Source: Bradyrhizobium iriomotense (lineage in GTDB: Bacteria; Pseudomonadota; Alphaproteobacteria; Rhizobiales; Xanthobacteraceae). Taken from it: a stretch of DNA of 64,000 nucleotides. The notes beneath the pieces were generated by a model. The model did no database searches. It was given only the letters and a program-made list of their open reading frames with translations, and was not told the origin of the DNA. Positions 8,941-17,354 of the stretch are shown here, in pieces. A program made the position numbers and the translations under genes. Where the stretch lies: assembly GCF_030160715.1 (NCBI RefSeq), contig NZ_BSOW01000011.1:186001-250000 (forward strand), in the 5' to 3' direction. Each line of letters opens with the position of its first letter. Within the stretch, counting starts at the first letter, position 1.

Positions 8941-9264
8941 TTACTCAACCTTGATCAACCCGGTCATGTGCGGGTGCAGCGAACAAAAATATTTGTAATC
9001 GCCGGCCGCTGTAAAGGTGAACGAGAATTGGTTGTCTGTGTCGAGCGTCTTGGAGCGGAATTTGCCGGCCGATACGATGGTGTGGGGGATGTCGTCGCGG
9101 TTGGTCCAGGTGACGGTCGTTCCGACCTTTACGGTGAGCTCGGCCGGCTGGAAGGTGAAATTGTCGATATGCACCTCCATGTCGTCGGCACGGGCATGGG
9201 TGACGGGCAGCAGCATGGCCGCGGCCACGGCGACACCGAAGTCGCGGCGATTGAGAGTCTTCAT
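8941..9264 (-). CDS. Exported cupredoxin (amicyanin/plastocyanin-like)
   Basis: This 107-aa protein begins with a twin-arginine-like leader (NRRDFGVAVAAAMLLPVTHARA) and then a single cupredoxin domain. The type-1 copper ligands are visible: His in IPHTIV, then Cys, His and Met in the CxxHxxM loop (FCSLHPHM). It should be a periplasmic electron carrier or copper-binding protein. It lies 13 bp after the metallophosphoesterase gene and just before the ECF sigma gene. The copper domain may link this sigma system to redox or copper status, but that is inferred from the gene order. Confidence 0.9.
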   Translation of the reverse strand: MKTLNRRDFGVAVAAAMLLPVTHARADDMEVHIDNFTFQPAELTVKVGTTVTWTNRDDIPHTIVSAGKFRSKTLDTDNQFSFTFTAAGDYKYFCSLHPHMTGLIKVE

Positions 9265-9277
9265 GGTCAGCTTCCGT

Positions 9278-10216
9278 TCAACCCTGGAGCGGCGTGTCGA
9301 TGATCGCGAGCGGCTGGTTGCCCTGCTTGAAGTTGATGCTGGCGACCCCGAGCATCGAGCGGAGCTTGGCGTCCTCGACCTTCATCGGCCCCGGTGAAGG
9401 GGCAGCTCCGGGCGCAGGCTGCGGGAAGGCGGTGGAGCGCGCGGTGTGGAAGGTGACGTTGCCCTCGACCTTCTGCATCACCTGGTGGATGTGGCCGTTC
9501 AGCACGGTGACCGAGCCGAAGCCCTTGACGTATTCGAGCGCGCGGGCGCCGTCCTCGGTGCCCCAGCCCCATTGCGGATAGACGGTCCAGAGCGGGATGT
9601 GGGCAAACAGCACGACCGGCGTGGACTTCGACTTGCCGCGCAGATCGTCCTCCAGCCATGCGAGCTGCTCGGCGCCGAGGTTGCCGAGCCCGCCGGCCTT
9701 GAGGTCGACGACGTTGACGAGGCCGATGAAGTGGACGCCGCCCGCGTCGAACGAATACCAGCCCTGGCCCTTTGTACCGCGGCCGTAGCGATCGCGATAG
9801 AACTTCACTTCCTCGTCGAGGAAATCATGCTCGCCCGGCACGTAGTGCACGTCGAGCTTGGTCTGCGAGATGATGCGCTCGGCATTGTCGAACTCGGCGG
9901 CCTTCGAGAGGTGCGTGATGTCGCCGGTGTGGATCATGAAGGATGGTTTGGCCGGCATGGCGTTGATCTTGTTGACCGCCTCCTCCAGCGTGCCCAGCGC
10001 GTTTGGGTTGGCCGGCTTGTCGAAGCCGACATGGCTGTCGCTGATCTGAAGGAAAGTCATGCCGGGCGCTTCGGCGGCCTGCACGGAATCGACGATCCCG
10101 AGCGAGCGCGGCACGCCGCCCGTGATGGTCCAGAGCACCCCGGTTCCGGCCCAGGTCATGCATTCGAGCACCTTGCGGCGGTTGACGCCGTCGTCCCCGT
10201 GGTCGTGTCCGCTCAT
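9278..10216 (-). CDS. Tat-exported metallophosphoesterase
   Basis: This 312-aa calcineurin-like phosphoesterase begins with a twin-arginine-type leader (NRRKVLECMTWAGTGVLWT, residues 12-30). The family metal-binding blocks are visible: DxH in ISDSHVG, GDxxH in TGDITH, a lone His in LFAHIPLW and GHxH in NGHIHQ. The usual GNH[D/E] block reads GEHD here, replacing the conserved Asn with Glu. It is the first gene of the cupredoxin/ECF operon, so the operon promoter probably lies in 10217-10328. The substrate is unknown. Confidence 0.88.
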   Translation of the reverse strand: MSGHDHGDDGVNRRKVLECMTWAGTGVLWTITGGVPRSLGIVDSVQAAEAPGMTFLQISDSHVGFDKPANPNALGTLEEAVNKINAMPAKPSFMIHTGDITHLSKAAEFDNAERIISQTKLDVHYVPGEHDFLDEEVKFYRDRYGRGTKGQGWYSFDAGGVHFIGLVNVVDLKAGGLGNLGAEQLAWLEDDLRGKSKSTPVVLFAHIPLWTVYPQWGWGTEDGARALEYVKGFGSVTVLNGHIHQVMQKVEGNVTFHTARSTAFPQPAPGAAPSPGPMKVEDAKLRSMLGVASINFKQGNQPLAIIDTPLQG

Positions 10217-10328
10217 CGCGCCTCTCCTTGCGCCCGGAATTGGGCTTCGGGGGAGGTGATCGGAGGAGGGGCGGGTTTATTCCTGGATGGGATGACGATT
10301 TCGTGAGTTGGCCCCGGCTAAGTAGCCT

Positions 10329-11015
10329 TTAGGTCAGCCACCCAAATGCACGGCGCAAGAATGCGGACGCGTCGGTCTCGACCGGCGTTCCGTGCGCCAT
10401 GAGCACCCTTTCGACGGGCCACGCGAGAACGCGTTCGAGAGCGGCTCGGGCCCGGCGACGGTCAATAAAGGCAATCCGAAACTTGCGTGGCACCGACGGC
10501 TCAGGCCCGATCATGAGATCCAGCTTTGCAACGGCGGATCGCCATCCGGAGAGCAAGTGGGGCGGAATTTGCTGCAGCAGATCGGTGAAGAGTACGGTCC
10601 CGCTACTGGCGTGGAAGAACACCACTTCCGTCGTGATCAGGTTGCCGCGTACCAGGACTTGATCGATTTCGCCGGTCCAATCGCTGTTCGGTATATCGCC
10701 GAGATCGGCATCGAAGCTGATATGGGGGCGCCTCTTTCGCAGGCCCGGAGGCGCGTAGAGCTTGGCACCGGCATAGACGCGCTTCCACTCGGGAAGAAAG
10801 AGATGGTGAAGTGAATTGGGTGCAACGATGTGGCGGACTTCGCCAAAGGCCTCGATTGTTTCCCGCAGAGTTTCGGTGAGCTTCGTTGGCGACCAGATAA
10901 GGAGATTTCGTCCCGACAGCCTGATGACCGCCATTCGCGTGGGATAATCAAATCCGGCGACCGCGACGTTTGGGCCGTCTGCGATCCAAATATCTCGACC
11001 GAATTCTCTCAGCAT
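10329..11015 (-). CDS. DUF4336 family protein
   Basis: This 228-aa protein resembles DUF4336, a family with a metallo-beta-lactamase-like fold (FGRDIWIADGPNVAVAGFDYPTRMAV, LIWSPTKLTETL, VRHIVAPNSLHHLFLPEW, LFTDLLQQIP, LMAHGTPVE). The canonical HxHxDH motif is replaced by NSLHHLF, so hydrolase activity is doubtful. The start codon is 3 bp from the stop of the upstream GMC oxidoreductase gene, so the two form one transcription unit. Confidence 0.82.
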   Translation of the reverse strand: MLREFGRDIWIADGPNVAVAGFDYPTRMAVIRLSGRNLLIWSPTKLTETLRETIEAFGEVRHIVAPNSLHHLFLPEWKRVYAGAKLYAPPGLRKRRPHISFDADLGDIPNSDWTGEIDQVLVRGNLITTEVVFFHASSGTVLFTDLLQQIPPHLLSGWRSAVAKLDLMIGPEPSVPRKFRIAFIDRRRARAALERVLAWPVERVLMAHGTPVETDASAFLRRAFGWLT

Positions 11016-11017
11016 TC

Positions 11018-12637
11018 CTATTTCGCGGCCTCCAAAATCATCGCCGCGCCCTTCTCGGCGATCATCGCGGTTGGGGTATTGGTGTTGCCTGATGTGATCG
11101 TCGGCATGATCGAGGCGTCGACGATGCGAAGGCCAGCGAGGCCAAAGAAGCGCAGGCGTTCGTCGACGACCGCCATCGGATCGCTCGCCGTGCCCATCTT
11201 CGCGGTGCCGACGGGATGGAAGATGGTGGTGCCGATATCGCCGGCGGCTTTGGCGAGCGAGGCATCGTCGTCGCCGACGGTGGGGCCGGGCAGATATTCG
11301 CTCGGATGATATTCTGCCAGCGCCTTCTGCTGCATCAGGCGGCGCGTGGTGCGGATGGCGTCGGCGGCGACCTGGCGGTCGTCGTCGGTCGACAGGTAAT
11401 TCGGCGCGATGATCGGCTTCTCGTCCGGCGTCGCTGCGCGCAGCCGCACGGTGCCGCGCGAGGTCGGCTGGAGATTGCAGGCGCTGACCGTGATGGCGGG
11501 GAAGCGGTGCAGCGGATCGCCGAACTTGTCGAGCGAGAGCGGCTGCACGTGGAATTGGATGTTGGCGCGCGCGCGCGTCGCGTCGGAACGGGTAAAGATG
11601 CCGAGTTGCGACGGCGCCATGGTCAACGGACCGCGGCGGCGGAACGCATAGTCGAGCCCCATCAGACCGCGGCGGAACAGATTGTAGTAGGTTTCGTTCA
11701 GCGTGCGGACACCCTCGACCTTGTAGATCGCGCGCTGTTGCAGATGGTCCTGCAAATTGCGTCCCACGCCGGGCCGGTCTATCACGATGTCGATGCCGAG
11801 CGGCGACAGCCAGTCGGCAGGCCCGATGCCGGTGCGATGCAGGATCTGGATCGAGCCGATCGCGCCAGCCGATAGGATCACCTCGCGCCTCGCGCGCGCC
11901 TCGATAGTCTCGCCGTTCTGGATGAAGCGTACGCCGACGGCGCGGCCCTGCTCGATGATGAGGCGGTCGACCAGCACGTGCTTCTCGAGCCGCAGATTGG
12001 GTCGCTTCAGCGCGGGTTTGAGGAAGCCGCGCGCCGACGACCAGCGCCGGCCGCGCTTCTGGTTGACGTGGAAATAGCTCGTGCCTTCATTGTCGCCGGT
12101 GTTGAAATCCGGGATGCGCTTGATGCCCATCTCTTCCGCAGCGTCGCCGACCGCATCGAGAATGGTCCAGGACAGTCGCGGCGCCTCGATGCGCCAGCCG
12201 CCACCGACACCGTGATGCTCGCTCGGCCCAAGAAAGTGATCCTCCAGTCGTTTGAATAGCGGCCGCACGTCGTCATAGTCCCAACCGGTGAGCCCGAGTT
12301 GGCGCCAATGGTCGTAATCCGCGGCTTGTCCCCGCATCGAGATCATGGCGTTGATCGCCGAGCAGCCGCCGATCACTTTGCCGCGGGGATAGGCGAGCGC
12401 GCGGCCGTTCAGCCCGGGCTCGGCCTCGGTCTTGAACATCCAGTCCGAGCGCGGATTGCCAATGGCGAAGAGATAGCCGACCGGAATGTGGAACCAGATC
12501 CAGTTGTCGTCGCCGCCTGCCTCCAGTACGAGGACGCGGTTCTTCGGATCGGCCGAGAGCCGGTTGGCGACGATGCAGCCCGCAGTGCCGGCTCCGACGA
12601 CGATATAATCAAAGTCACCCTCAAGCCGCCTTGGCAT
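11018..12637 (-). CDS. GMC-family FAD-dependent oxidoreductase
   Basis: This is a 539-aa glucose-methanol-choline oxidoreductase of the choline/alcohol dehydrogenase type. The N-terminal FAD-binding motif is YIVVGAGTAGC. GMC signature 1 is in ALAYPRGKVIGGCSAIN, signature 2 in ILSAGAIGSIQILHRTGIG, and the catalytic His is in FHPVGTAKMG near the C-terminus. The ATG at 12637 follows GGAAG and opens directly on the FAD domain. The frame extends 61 codons further upstream without family similarity. The substrate cannot be told from the sequence. Confidence 0.9.
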   Translation of the reverse strand: MPRRLEGDFDYIVVGAGTAGCIVANRLSADPKNRVLVLEAGGDDNWIWFHIPVGYLFAIGNPRSDWMFKTEAEPGLNGRALAYPRGKVIGGCSAINAMISMRGQAADYDHWRQLGLTGWDYDDVRPLFKRLEDHFLGPSEHHGVGGGWRIEAPRLSWTILDAVGDAAEEMGIKRIPDFNTGDNEGTSYFHVNQKRGRRWSSARGFLKPALKRPNLRLEKHVLVDRLIIEQGRAVGVRFIQNGETIEARARREVILSAGAIGSIQILHRTGIGPADWLSPLGIDIVIDRPGVGRNLQDHLQQRAIYKVEGVRTLNETYYNLFRRGLMGLDYAFRRRGPLTMAPSQLGIFTRSDATRARANIQFHVQPLSLDKFGDPLHRFPAITVSACNLQPTSRGTVRLRAATPDEKPIIAPNYLSTDDDRQVAADAIRTTRRLMQQKALAEYHPSEYLPGPTVGDDDASLAKAAGDIGTTIFHPVGTAKMGTASDPMAVVDERLRFFGLAGLRIVDASIMPTITSGNTNTPTAMIAEKGAAMILEAAK

Positions 12638-12812
12638 TCTGCTTCCGCCCGATCGTCCTATTGCGCTTCCGGTCCTATTAGTCGGACGTGGATGGCCAAG
12701 ACAAGCCGGCGACGAGTCCGCCATGACGACTGGTAGGGCCACCTCGATTAGGTGGACCGCCGCTTGCATGGTAGACAGTCCTGTATTCCCAACTGAAAGC
12801 TTGAGATCCTCC

Positions 12813-13985
12813 ATGCCCATCGTGAACCGTGTCGCCGACCTTCAACCTGACATCCAGGCCTGGCGGCGGGACATCCATCAGCACCCGGAACTGCTGTATG
12901 ACGTCCACCGCACCGCAGCATTCGTCGCGGATCGCCTGCGCGAGTTCGGCTGCGATGAGGTGGTGACCGGCCTCGGACAGACCGGCGTGGTCGGGCTGAT
13001 CAAGGGCAAGAACCCGGCGGGCGAGGGCATCAAGACCATTGGGCTGCGCGCCGACATGGACGCGCTGCCGATCGAGGAGCAGACCAACCTGCCTTACGCC
13101 TCGAAGAATCCGGGCAAGATGCACGCCTGCGGCCATGACGGCCACACCGCGATGCTGCTAGGGGCGGCCCGCTATCTCGCCGAGACCCGCAATTTCGCCG
13201 GCGATGCCGTCGTGATCTTCCAGCCGGCCGAGGAGGGTGGCGCCGGCGGCGCGGCCATGGTCAAGGACGGGCTGATGGAGCGTTTTGCCATCGACCAGGT
13301 CTACGGCATGCACAACGGTCCCGGCATTCCGATCGGCTCGTTCGCGATCCGGCAGGGGCCGATCATGGCGGCGACCGACGAGGTCGACATCAAGATCGAG
13401 GGCCTCGGCGGCCACGCCGCGCGCCCTCATAAGTGCATCGATTCCGTTCTGGTCGGCGCGCAGGTGATCACGGCGCTGCAGTCGATCGTCGCGCGCAGCA
13501 TCGATCCACTTGAGTCGGCCGTGATCTCGATCTGCGAATTCCACGCCGGCAACGCCCGCAACGTCATTCCGCAGACGGCGGAGTTGAAGGGCACGATCCG
13601 CACTCTGACGCCGGAGGTGCGGGCCCTCGTCGAGAAGCGCGTGCGCGAAGTGGTGGCGGGCGTGGCGCAGATCACCGGCGCCAAGATTGACCTGCACTAC
13701 AAGCGCAATTATCCGGTGGTCAACAATCACGCCGCGCAGACCGAGGTTGCGAGGAAGGTGGCGAAACAAGTCGCGGGCGATGCCAATGTGCACGAGATGC
13801 CGCCGCTGATGGGCGGCGAGGATTTTGCCTACATGCTGGAAGCGCGCCCCGGCGCCTTCATCTTCTGCGGCAACGGCGACAGCGCGGGGCTGCATCATCC
13901 CGCATATAATTTCAACGACGAGGCGATCGTCTACGGCACGTCCTACTGGATCAAGCTCGTGGAGAGCTCTTTGGCGGCGTCGTAA
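12813..13985 (+). CDS. M20 family metallo-amidohydrolase (hippurate hydrolase-like)
   Basis: This 390-aa protein belongs to the M20D amidohydrolases, which remove N-acyl groups from amino acids and related compounds. Visible features are the N-terminal RRDIHQHPEL, the metal motif ACGHDGHTAMLLG, EEGGAGGAAMVKDGL, and a dimerisation domain around GGHAARPH. Near the end are MGGEDFAYMLEARPGAF and the final metal His in LHHPAYNFND. The start at 12813 (MPIVNRVADLQPDIQ) is preferred; the frame opens 30 codons earlier without family similarity. It is divergent from the GMC gene and probably cytoplasmic. Confidence 0.9.
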   Translation: MPIVNRVADLQPDIQAWRRDIHQHPELLYDVHRTAAFVADRLREFGCDEVVTGLGQTGVVGLIKGKNPAGEGIKTIGLRADMDALPIEEQTNLPYASKNPGKMHACGHDGHTAMLLGAARYLAETRNFAGDAVVIFQPAEEGGAGGAAMVKDGLMERFAIDQVYGMHNGPGIPIGSFAIRQGPIMAATDEVDIKIEGLGGHAARPHKCIDSVLVGAQVITALQSIVARSIDPLESAVISICEFHAGNARNVIPQTAELKGTIRTLTPEVRALVEKRVREVVAGVAQITGAKIDLHYKRNYPVVNNHAAQTEVARKVAKQVAGDANVHEMPPLMGGEDFAYMLEARPGAFIFCGNGDSAGLHHPAYNFNDEAIVYGTSYWIKLVESSLAAS

Positions 13986-14010
13986 GTACGCAAAGCCCGG
14001 TCTAAATGAA

Positions 14011-14039
14011 AAAGGGCCCACGCGATGCGCGGGCCCTTT
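14011..14039. terminator. Bidirectional terminator between amidohydrolase and pit
   Basis: A perfect 9-bp stem (AAAGGGCCC at 14011-14019 with 14031-14039) closes an 11-nt loop. On the minus strand it is followed by a run of five T, so it best serves the pit gene. The plus-strand tail is weaker. Confidence 0.8.
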
Positions 14040-14058
14040 GTCGTTGAGTGCCGCTCGC

Positions 14059-15681
14059 TCAGAAGATCCGCGAGAAGAAGTAGTACAGCGCGCCGGAGAT
14101 GATCATCGCGGCCGGCAGCGTCAGCACCCAGGCCATCGCGATGTTGCGGATCGTCGCCCATTGCAGACCGGAGCCGTTGGCGGCCATGGTGCCGGCAATG
14201 CCTGATGACAGCACGTGCGTGGTCGAGACCGGTAGGCCGTAGACGTCGGCGGCCGCGATGGTGGCAGCCGCGGTGACCTCGGCGCAGGCACCCTGCGCAT
14301 AGGTGAGGTGCGTCTTGCCGATCTTCTCGCCAACCGTGACGACGATGCGCTTCCAGCCGACCATGGTGCCCAGCCCAAGCGCGATGGCGACCGCGATCTT
14401 CACCCAGCCCGGGATGAACTTCGTGGCGCTGTCGAGCGAGCCCTTGTAGGCGTTGAGCACTGCGACGTCGCTGGCGCTGAGTTCGACTTCCTTGTCCTTC
14501 ATCAGGAAGCGGAGCGCTTCCGAGACGAGGTACATGTCGTTGCGGGTGTTGCCGACGGCTTCCGCCGGTACCTTCGCGAGCGAGCCGTAGGTGGTGACCT
14601 GCTTGGCGATCTCGCGCACGAGCACGGCGAGCGACGGGAACGTGCCGCCGTTGACCTCGCGTTGCGCGACATAGTTGGTCACCGCGGGACGCGGATTGCC
14701 GATCACGTTGTAGCCGGCAGCCTTGGCCTCGATCACCCTGCTCGCGGCCTCCGAGTTGGCGCTGAAAGCCTCGATCTGGCTCGCAGGCAGCGCGCGGTTG
14801 AGCGCATAGGCCGTCGGCACGGTGCCGATCAGGATCAGCATGATCAGGCCCATGCCCTTCTGGCCGTCATTGGAGCCATGGAAGAAGCTCACCAGCGTGC
14901 AGGTGAGGATCAGGATGCCGCGGATCCACCACGGCGGCGGCTGGTCGCCCTTCGGCTCGCCGAACAGAGCGGGCGTGGCGCGCAGCAACACGGCGCGCAG
15001 GCCCAGGAGCAGGATCGCGGCGAGCGCGAAGCCGAACAACGGCGACAGCAGCAGCGCCTTGCCGATATTGGTCGCCTGCGTCCAGTCGACGCCCGAGGTG
15101 CCGCTGCGGCCATGCAGGACCGCGTTCATGATGCCGACGCCCATGATCGAGCCGATCAGCGTGTGCGAGCTCGACGCCGGCAGGCCGAAATACCAGGTGC
15201 CGACGTTCCAGATGATCGCCGCGATCAACAGTGCGAACACCATGGCGAAGCCGGCGCTGGAGCCGACCTGGAGGATCAACTCCACCGGCAGCAGCGAGAC
15301 GATGCCGAACGCGACCGCGCCCGAGGAGAGCAGCACGCCGAACAGGTTGAACATGCCGGACCACACCACGGCGACGTGGGCTGGCAGCGAGCGCGTGTAG
15401 ATCACGGTTGCGACCGCATTGGCGGTATCGTGGAAACCGTTCACGAACTCGAAGCCGAGCGCGATCAAGAGCGCGACGAACAGCAGGAGAAAGGGTGCGA
15501 AAGTCTTGACCTGCGTGCCGGTCGCATCGACATCGACCCAGATGCTGTAGGCGACGAAGAGCAGCGCCGCGGCGATGATCCCCATGTAGATAATGCCGGT
15601 CAGCGGATGAAAACCGCGGTCGAGGTCGGGGCCTCTCCGCAAGGCCGGCTCGATGGAGCCGGGCAAAGCAAGGTCACTCAT
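14059..15681 (-). CDS. pit: Pit-family inorganic phosphate transporter
   Basis: This 540-aa low-affinity phosphate/proton symporter (PiT family) has the duplicated family signatures. They are FVNGFHDTANAVATVIYTRSLPAHVA near residue 80, GSNDGQKGMGLIML near residue 270, and a second AQG...VSTTHVLSSGIAGTMAANGSGLQW repeat near the C-terminus. About 12 hydrophobic segments are visible. A soluble stretch of roughly residues 300-420 separates the two halves, as in longer bacterial Pit proteins. The ATG at 15681 follows AGGAG. A Pho-box-like sequence lies about 45-60 bp upstream of the start. Confidence 0.92.
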   Translation of the reverse strand: MSDLALPGSIEPALRRGPDLDRGFHPLTGIIYMGIIAAALLFVAYSIWVDVDATGTQVKTFAPFLLLFVALLIALGFEFVNGFHDTANAVATVIYTRSLPAHVAVVWSGMFNLFGVLLSSGAVAFGIVSLLPVELILQVGSSAGFAMVFALLIAAIIWNVGTWYFGLPASSSHTLIGSIMGVGIMNAVLHGRSGTSGVDWTQATNIGKALLLSPLFGFALAAILLLGLRAVLLRATPALFGEPKGDQPPPWWIRGILILTCTLVSFFHGSNDGQKGMGLIMLILIGTVPTAYALNRALPASQIEAFSANSEAASRVIEAKAAGYNVIGNPRPAVTNYVAQREVNGGTFPSLAVLVREIAKQVTTYGSLAKVPAEAVGNTRNDMYLVSEALRFLMKDKEVELSASDVAVLNAYKGSLDSATKFIPGWVKIAVAIALGLGTMVGWKRIVVTVGEKIGKTHLTYAQGACAEVTAAATIAAADVYGLPVSTTHVLSSGIAGTMAANGSGLQWATIRNIAMAWVLTLPAAMIISGALYYFFSRIF

Positions 15682-15724
15682 TGAAAATACTCCTGTCCCT
15701 GTGCCCCGATTTTGCGCGCGGCAT

Positions 15725-15742
15725 GTGACAGGCAGTTGAAAT
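15725..15742 (-). promoter_or_regulatory. Possible Pho box upstream of pit
   Basis: Read on the minus strand, ATTTCAA and CTGTCAC occur 11 bp apart (7 bp + 4 bp spacer). This matches the layout of PhoB sites (CTGTCAT-N4-CTGTCAT). The second half-site matches 6 of 7 positions and the first only 4 of 7, so this is a weak call. PhoB control of pit is known in some rhizobia. Confidence 0.3.
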
Positions 15743-15789
15743 GACGGCGCTTCTCCGCGGGTATCTGCTGCGGCGCAGTGTGTGCTACA

Positions 15790-17187
15790 TCACGCGGCCC
15801 GTGCCGATTTTTCCCGGAATCCAGCCGCGATTTTCAGGTCGTCGACAAAACGCTGGTATTCCAACTCCTTGGCCTTGGGATCCGGCAGCCGCAGCAGATA
15901 GGACGGGTGCACCGTCACCAGCGCCTTGCGGCCGTCAGGCAGATCGATCAGCCGGCCACGGTTCTTGCCGATCGGGGTGATCTTGCCGAATACGCTTTGC
16001 GCGGCGGTCGCGCCCATCGCGACGACGAGGCTGGGTTGGAGGGCCGCCAGTTCCCGTTCATACCATTGCCGGCACGCGCGGATCTCCGGCGTGTTCGGCT
16101 TCTGGTGCAGGCGGATTTTTCCGCGCGGTACAAACTTGAAATGCTTCACCGCATTGGTGACGTAGACCTTCTTGCGATCGACGCCGGCCTCTTGCAGCGC
16201 TCGATCGAGCATCTGCCCGGCCGGTCCCACGAAGGGGTGGCCAGCAAGGTCTTCCTTGTCGCCGGGCTGTTCGCCGACCAGCATGATGGTGGCGGACTTC
16301 GGGCCCTCGCCGAACACGGTCTGCGTCGCATCCTTGTAGAGAGGGCAGGCGCGGCAATGGGCGGCTTCCTCGCGCAGCGTCTCGAGATCATCGGCGGCGG
16401 ATTTGCGTGGCATGGGTGCCTCCGGATGCGGGGTGATCCGTCCGCCGGTCCAGCGTTCGGCGTCAGTGAGCAGAGGTTCAAGTATCGAGGCTTCCGGGAG
16501 GTTCCTCCCGCGCTTTTGGGGCGCTTCCGGTGCGATCGGCCGATCCGCCTGAAAGTGGCGGCGCCAGGTTTCCTCCAATCGGTTCGGTGCGGGCATCTCC
16601 GTCTGGCTGATCCCCGCCGTGAACGAGATCACGTGGCCGTCCCAATGGGCGCAGATGTCGGGCGTGAGGATCGACCATGGCATGTCGGCATAGCGGCGCG
16701 CGAAGAAAGATGCGGCGAATTCGACGATGTGATGCTCCGGCACGAACCAGGCGGCGTAATGAGCCTTCTGCTCGCGTCCGATCTCGCGGAAACGGACGAC
16801 ATCGCGCATCCGCTGTACGTCACGATGCACGCTGCTTGCCATCGCGGTGGCCAGCGTCACATCGGGATCGGTCATCTCTGCCAATAGGTCGTGATCGGCC
16901 TTCAGCCGCCACAACAGGCGATAGAGCAGCGCAAAGCGTTTGCCGTCGCGATGGAGGATCGCGACGCGCGCAAGCTCGATGAAATTGGCCGGCACGTTGA
17001 AGGTGCTTTCGATCTCGAGTGGCGGCAGGCTCGGCGCTTCGGAGAGGCCGGGCGGCATTTGATCCTTGGTCTGGCCTTGCACGCCCCACGTCACGTCCAC
17101 GGGGGCAATGTGATGCAGTGCCAGCGCGCGTGCGGCTTTGCGCCAGCCGTCGAAATCAGTCTCGCTGTCGAGGGTGATGAGGTACAT
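15790..17187 (-). CDS. udgX: UdgX-family uracil-DNA binding protein fused to DUF4130
   Basis: The 465-aa protein has two parts. Residues 1-250 match the DUF4130 (TIGR03915) DNA-metabolism domain (MYLITLDSETDFDGWRKAAR, LLYRLLWRLKADHDLL, WSILTPDICAHWDGHVISF). Residues 270-460 are a UdgX-type uracil-DNA glycosylase domain (TIGR03914). It has the iron-sulfur CxxC (CRAC, 278-281), motif 1 GEQPGDKEDLAGHPFVGPAG and motif 2 HPSYLLR. The loop that in UdgX reads KRRIH is KIRLH here and keeps the His (H361) that crosslinks to the uracil site. The start at 17187 follows AGAGGA. The gene is divergent from imuA, with a LexA box between. Confidence 0.9.
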   Translation of the reverse strand: MYLITLDSETDFDGWRKAARALALHHIAPVDVTWGVQGQTKDQMPPGLSEAPSLPPLEIESTFNVPANFIELARVAILHRDGKRFALLYRLLWRLKADHDLLAEMTDPDVTLATAMASSVHRDVQRMRDVVRFREIGREQKAHYAAWFVPEHHIVEFAASFFARRYADMPWSILTPDICAHWDGHVISFTAGISQTEMPAPNRLEETWRRHFQADRPIAPEAPQKRGRNLPEASILEPLLTDAERWTGGRITPHPEAPMPRKSAADDLETLREEAAHCRACPLYKDATQTVFGEGPKSATIMLVGEQPGDKEDLAGHPFVGPAGQMLDRALQEAGVDRKKVYVTNAVKHFKFVPRGKIRLHQKPNTPEIRACRQWYERELAALQPSLVVAMGATAAQSVFGKITPIGKNRGRLIDLPDGRKALVTVHPSYLLRLPDPKAKELEYQRFVDDLKIAAGFREKSARAA

Positions 17188-17240
17188 GACACTTGAATCC
17201 TCTTGATTCCGCTCATGAATCCGCGGGCGCGCCAATTCGA

Positions 17241-17270
17241 TTGACTCCGGCGGGGCTGTTAGCTTTATAT
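17241..17270 (+). promoter_or_regulatory. Candidate sigma-70 promoter of imuA
   Basis: TTGACT (17241-17246) and TTATAT (17265-17270) are separated by 18 bp, upstream of imuA. The LexA box starts 2 bp after the -10 element, where a repressor would block transcription initiation. Confidence 0.55.
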
Positions 17271-17272
17271 TA

Positions 17273-17287
17273 GAACATATCATGAAC
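17273..17287. promoter_or_regulatory. LexA (SOS) box between udgX and imuA
   Basis: The sequence is a perfect GAAC-N7-GAAC direct repeat, the alphaproteobacterial LexA-box consensus. It sits 68 bp before imuA and 86 bp from the divergent udgX start. It can repress both units until DNA damage triggers LexA cleavage. Confidence 0.88.
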
Positions 17288-17354
17288 AAATGAGCCAGCT
17301 GGTGGTTTTCTTTTTGAGAGCCTCGGCGATCATCCCGAGAAGGAGCGGCGAGCA

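Noticed and set aside
14308..15684. Long plus-strand frame (458 aa) opposite pit
   Set aside because: Antisense of a well-supported transporter; repetitive Arg/Gln/Asp/His composition and no motif.
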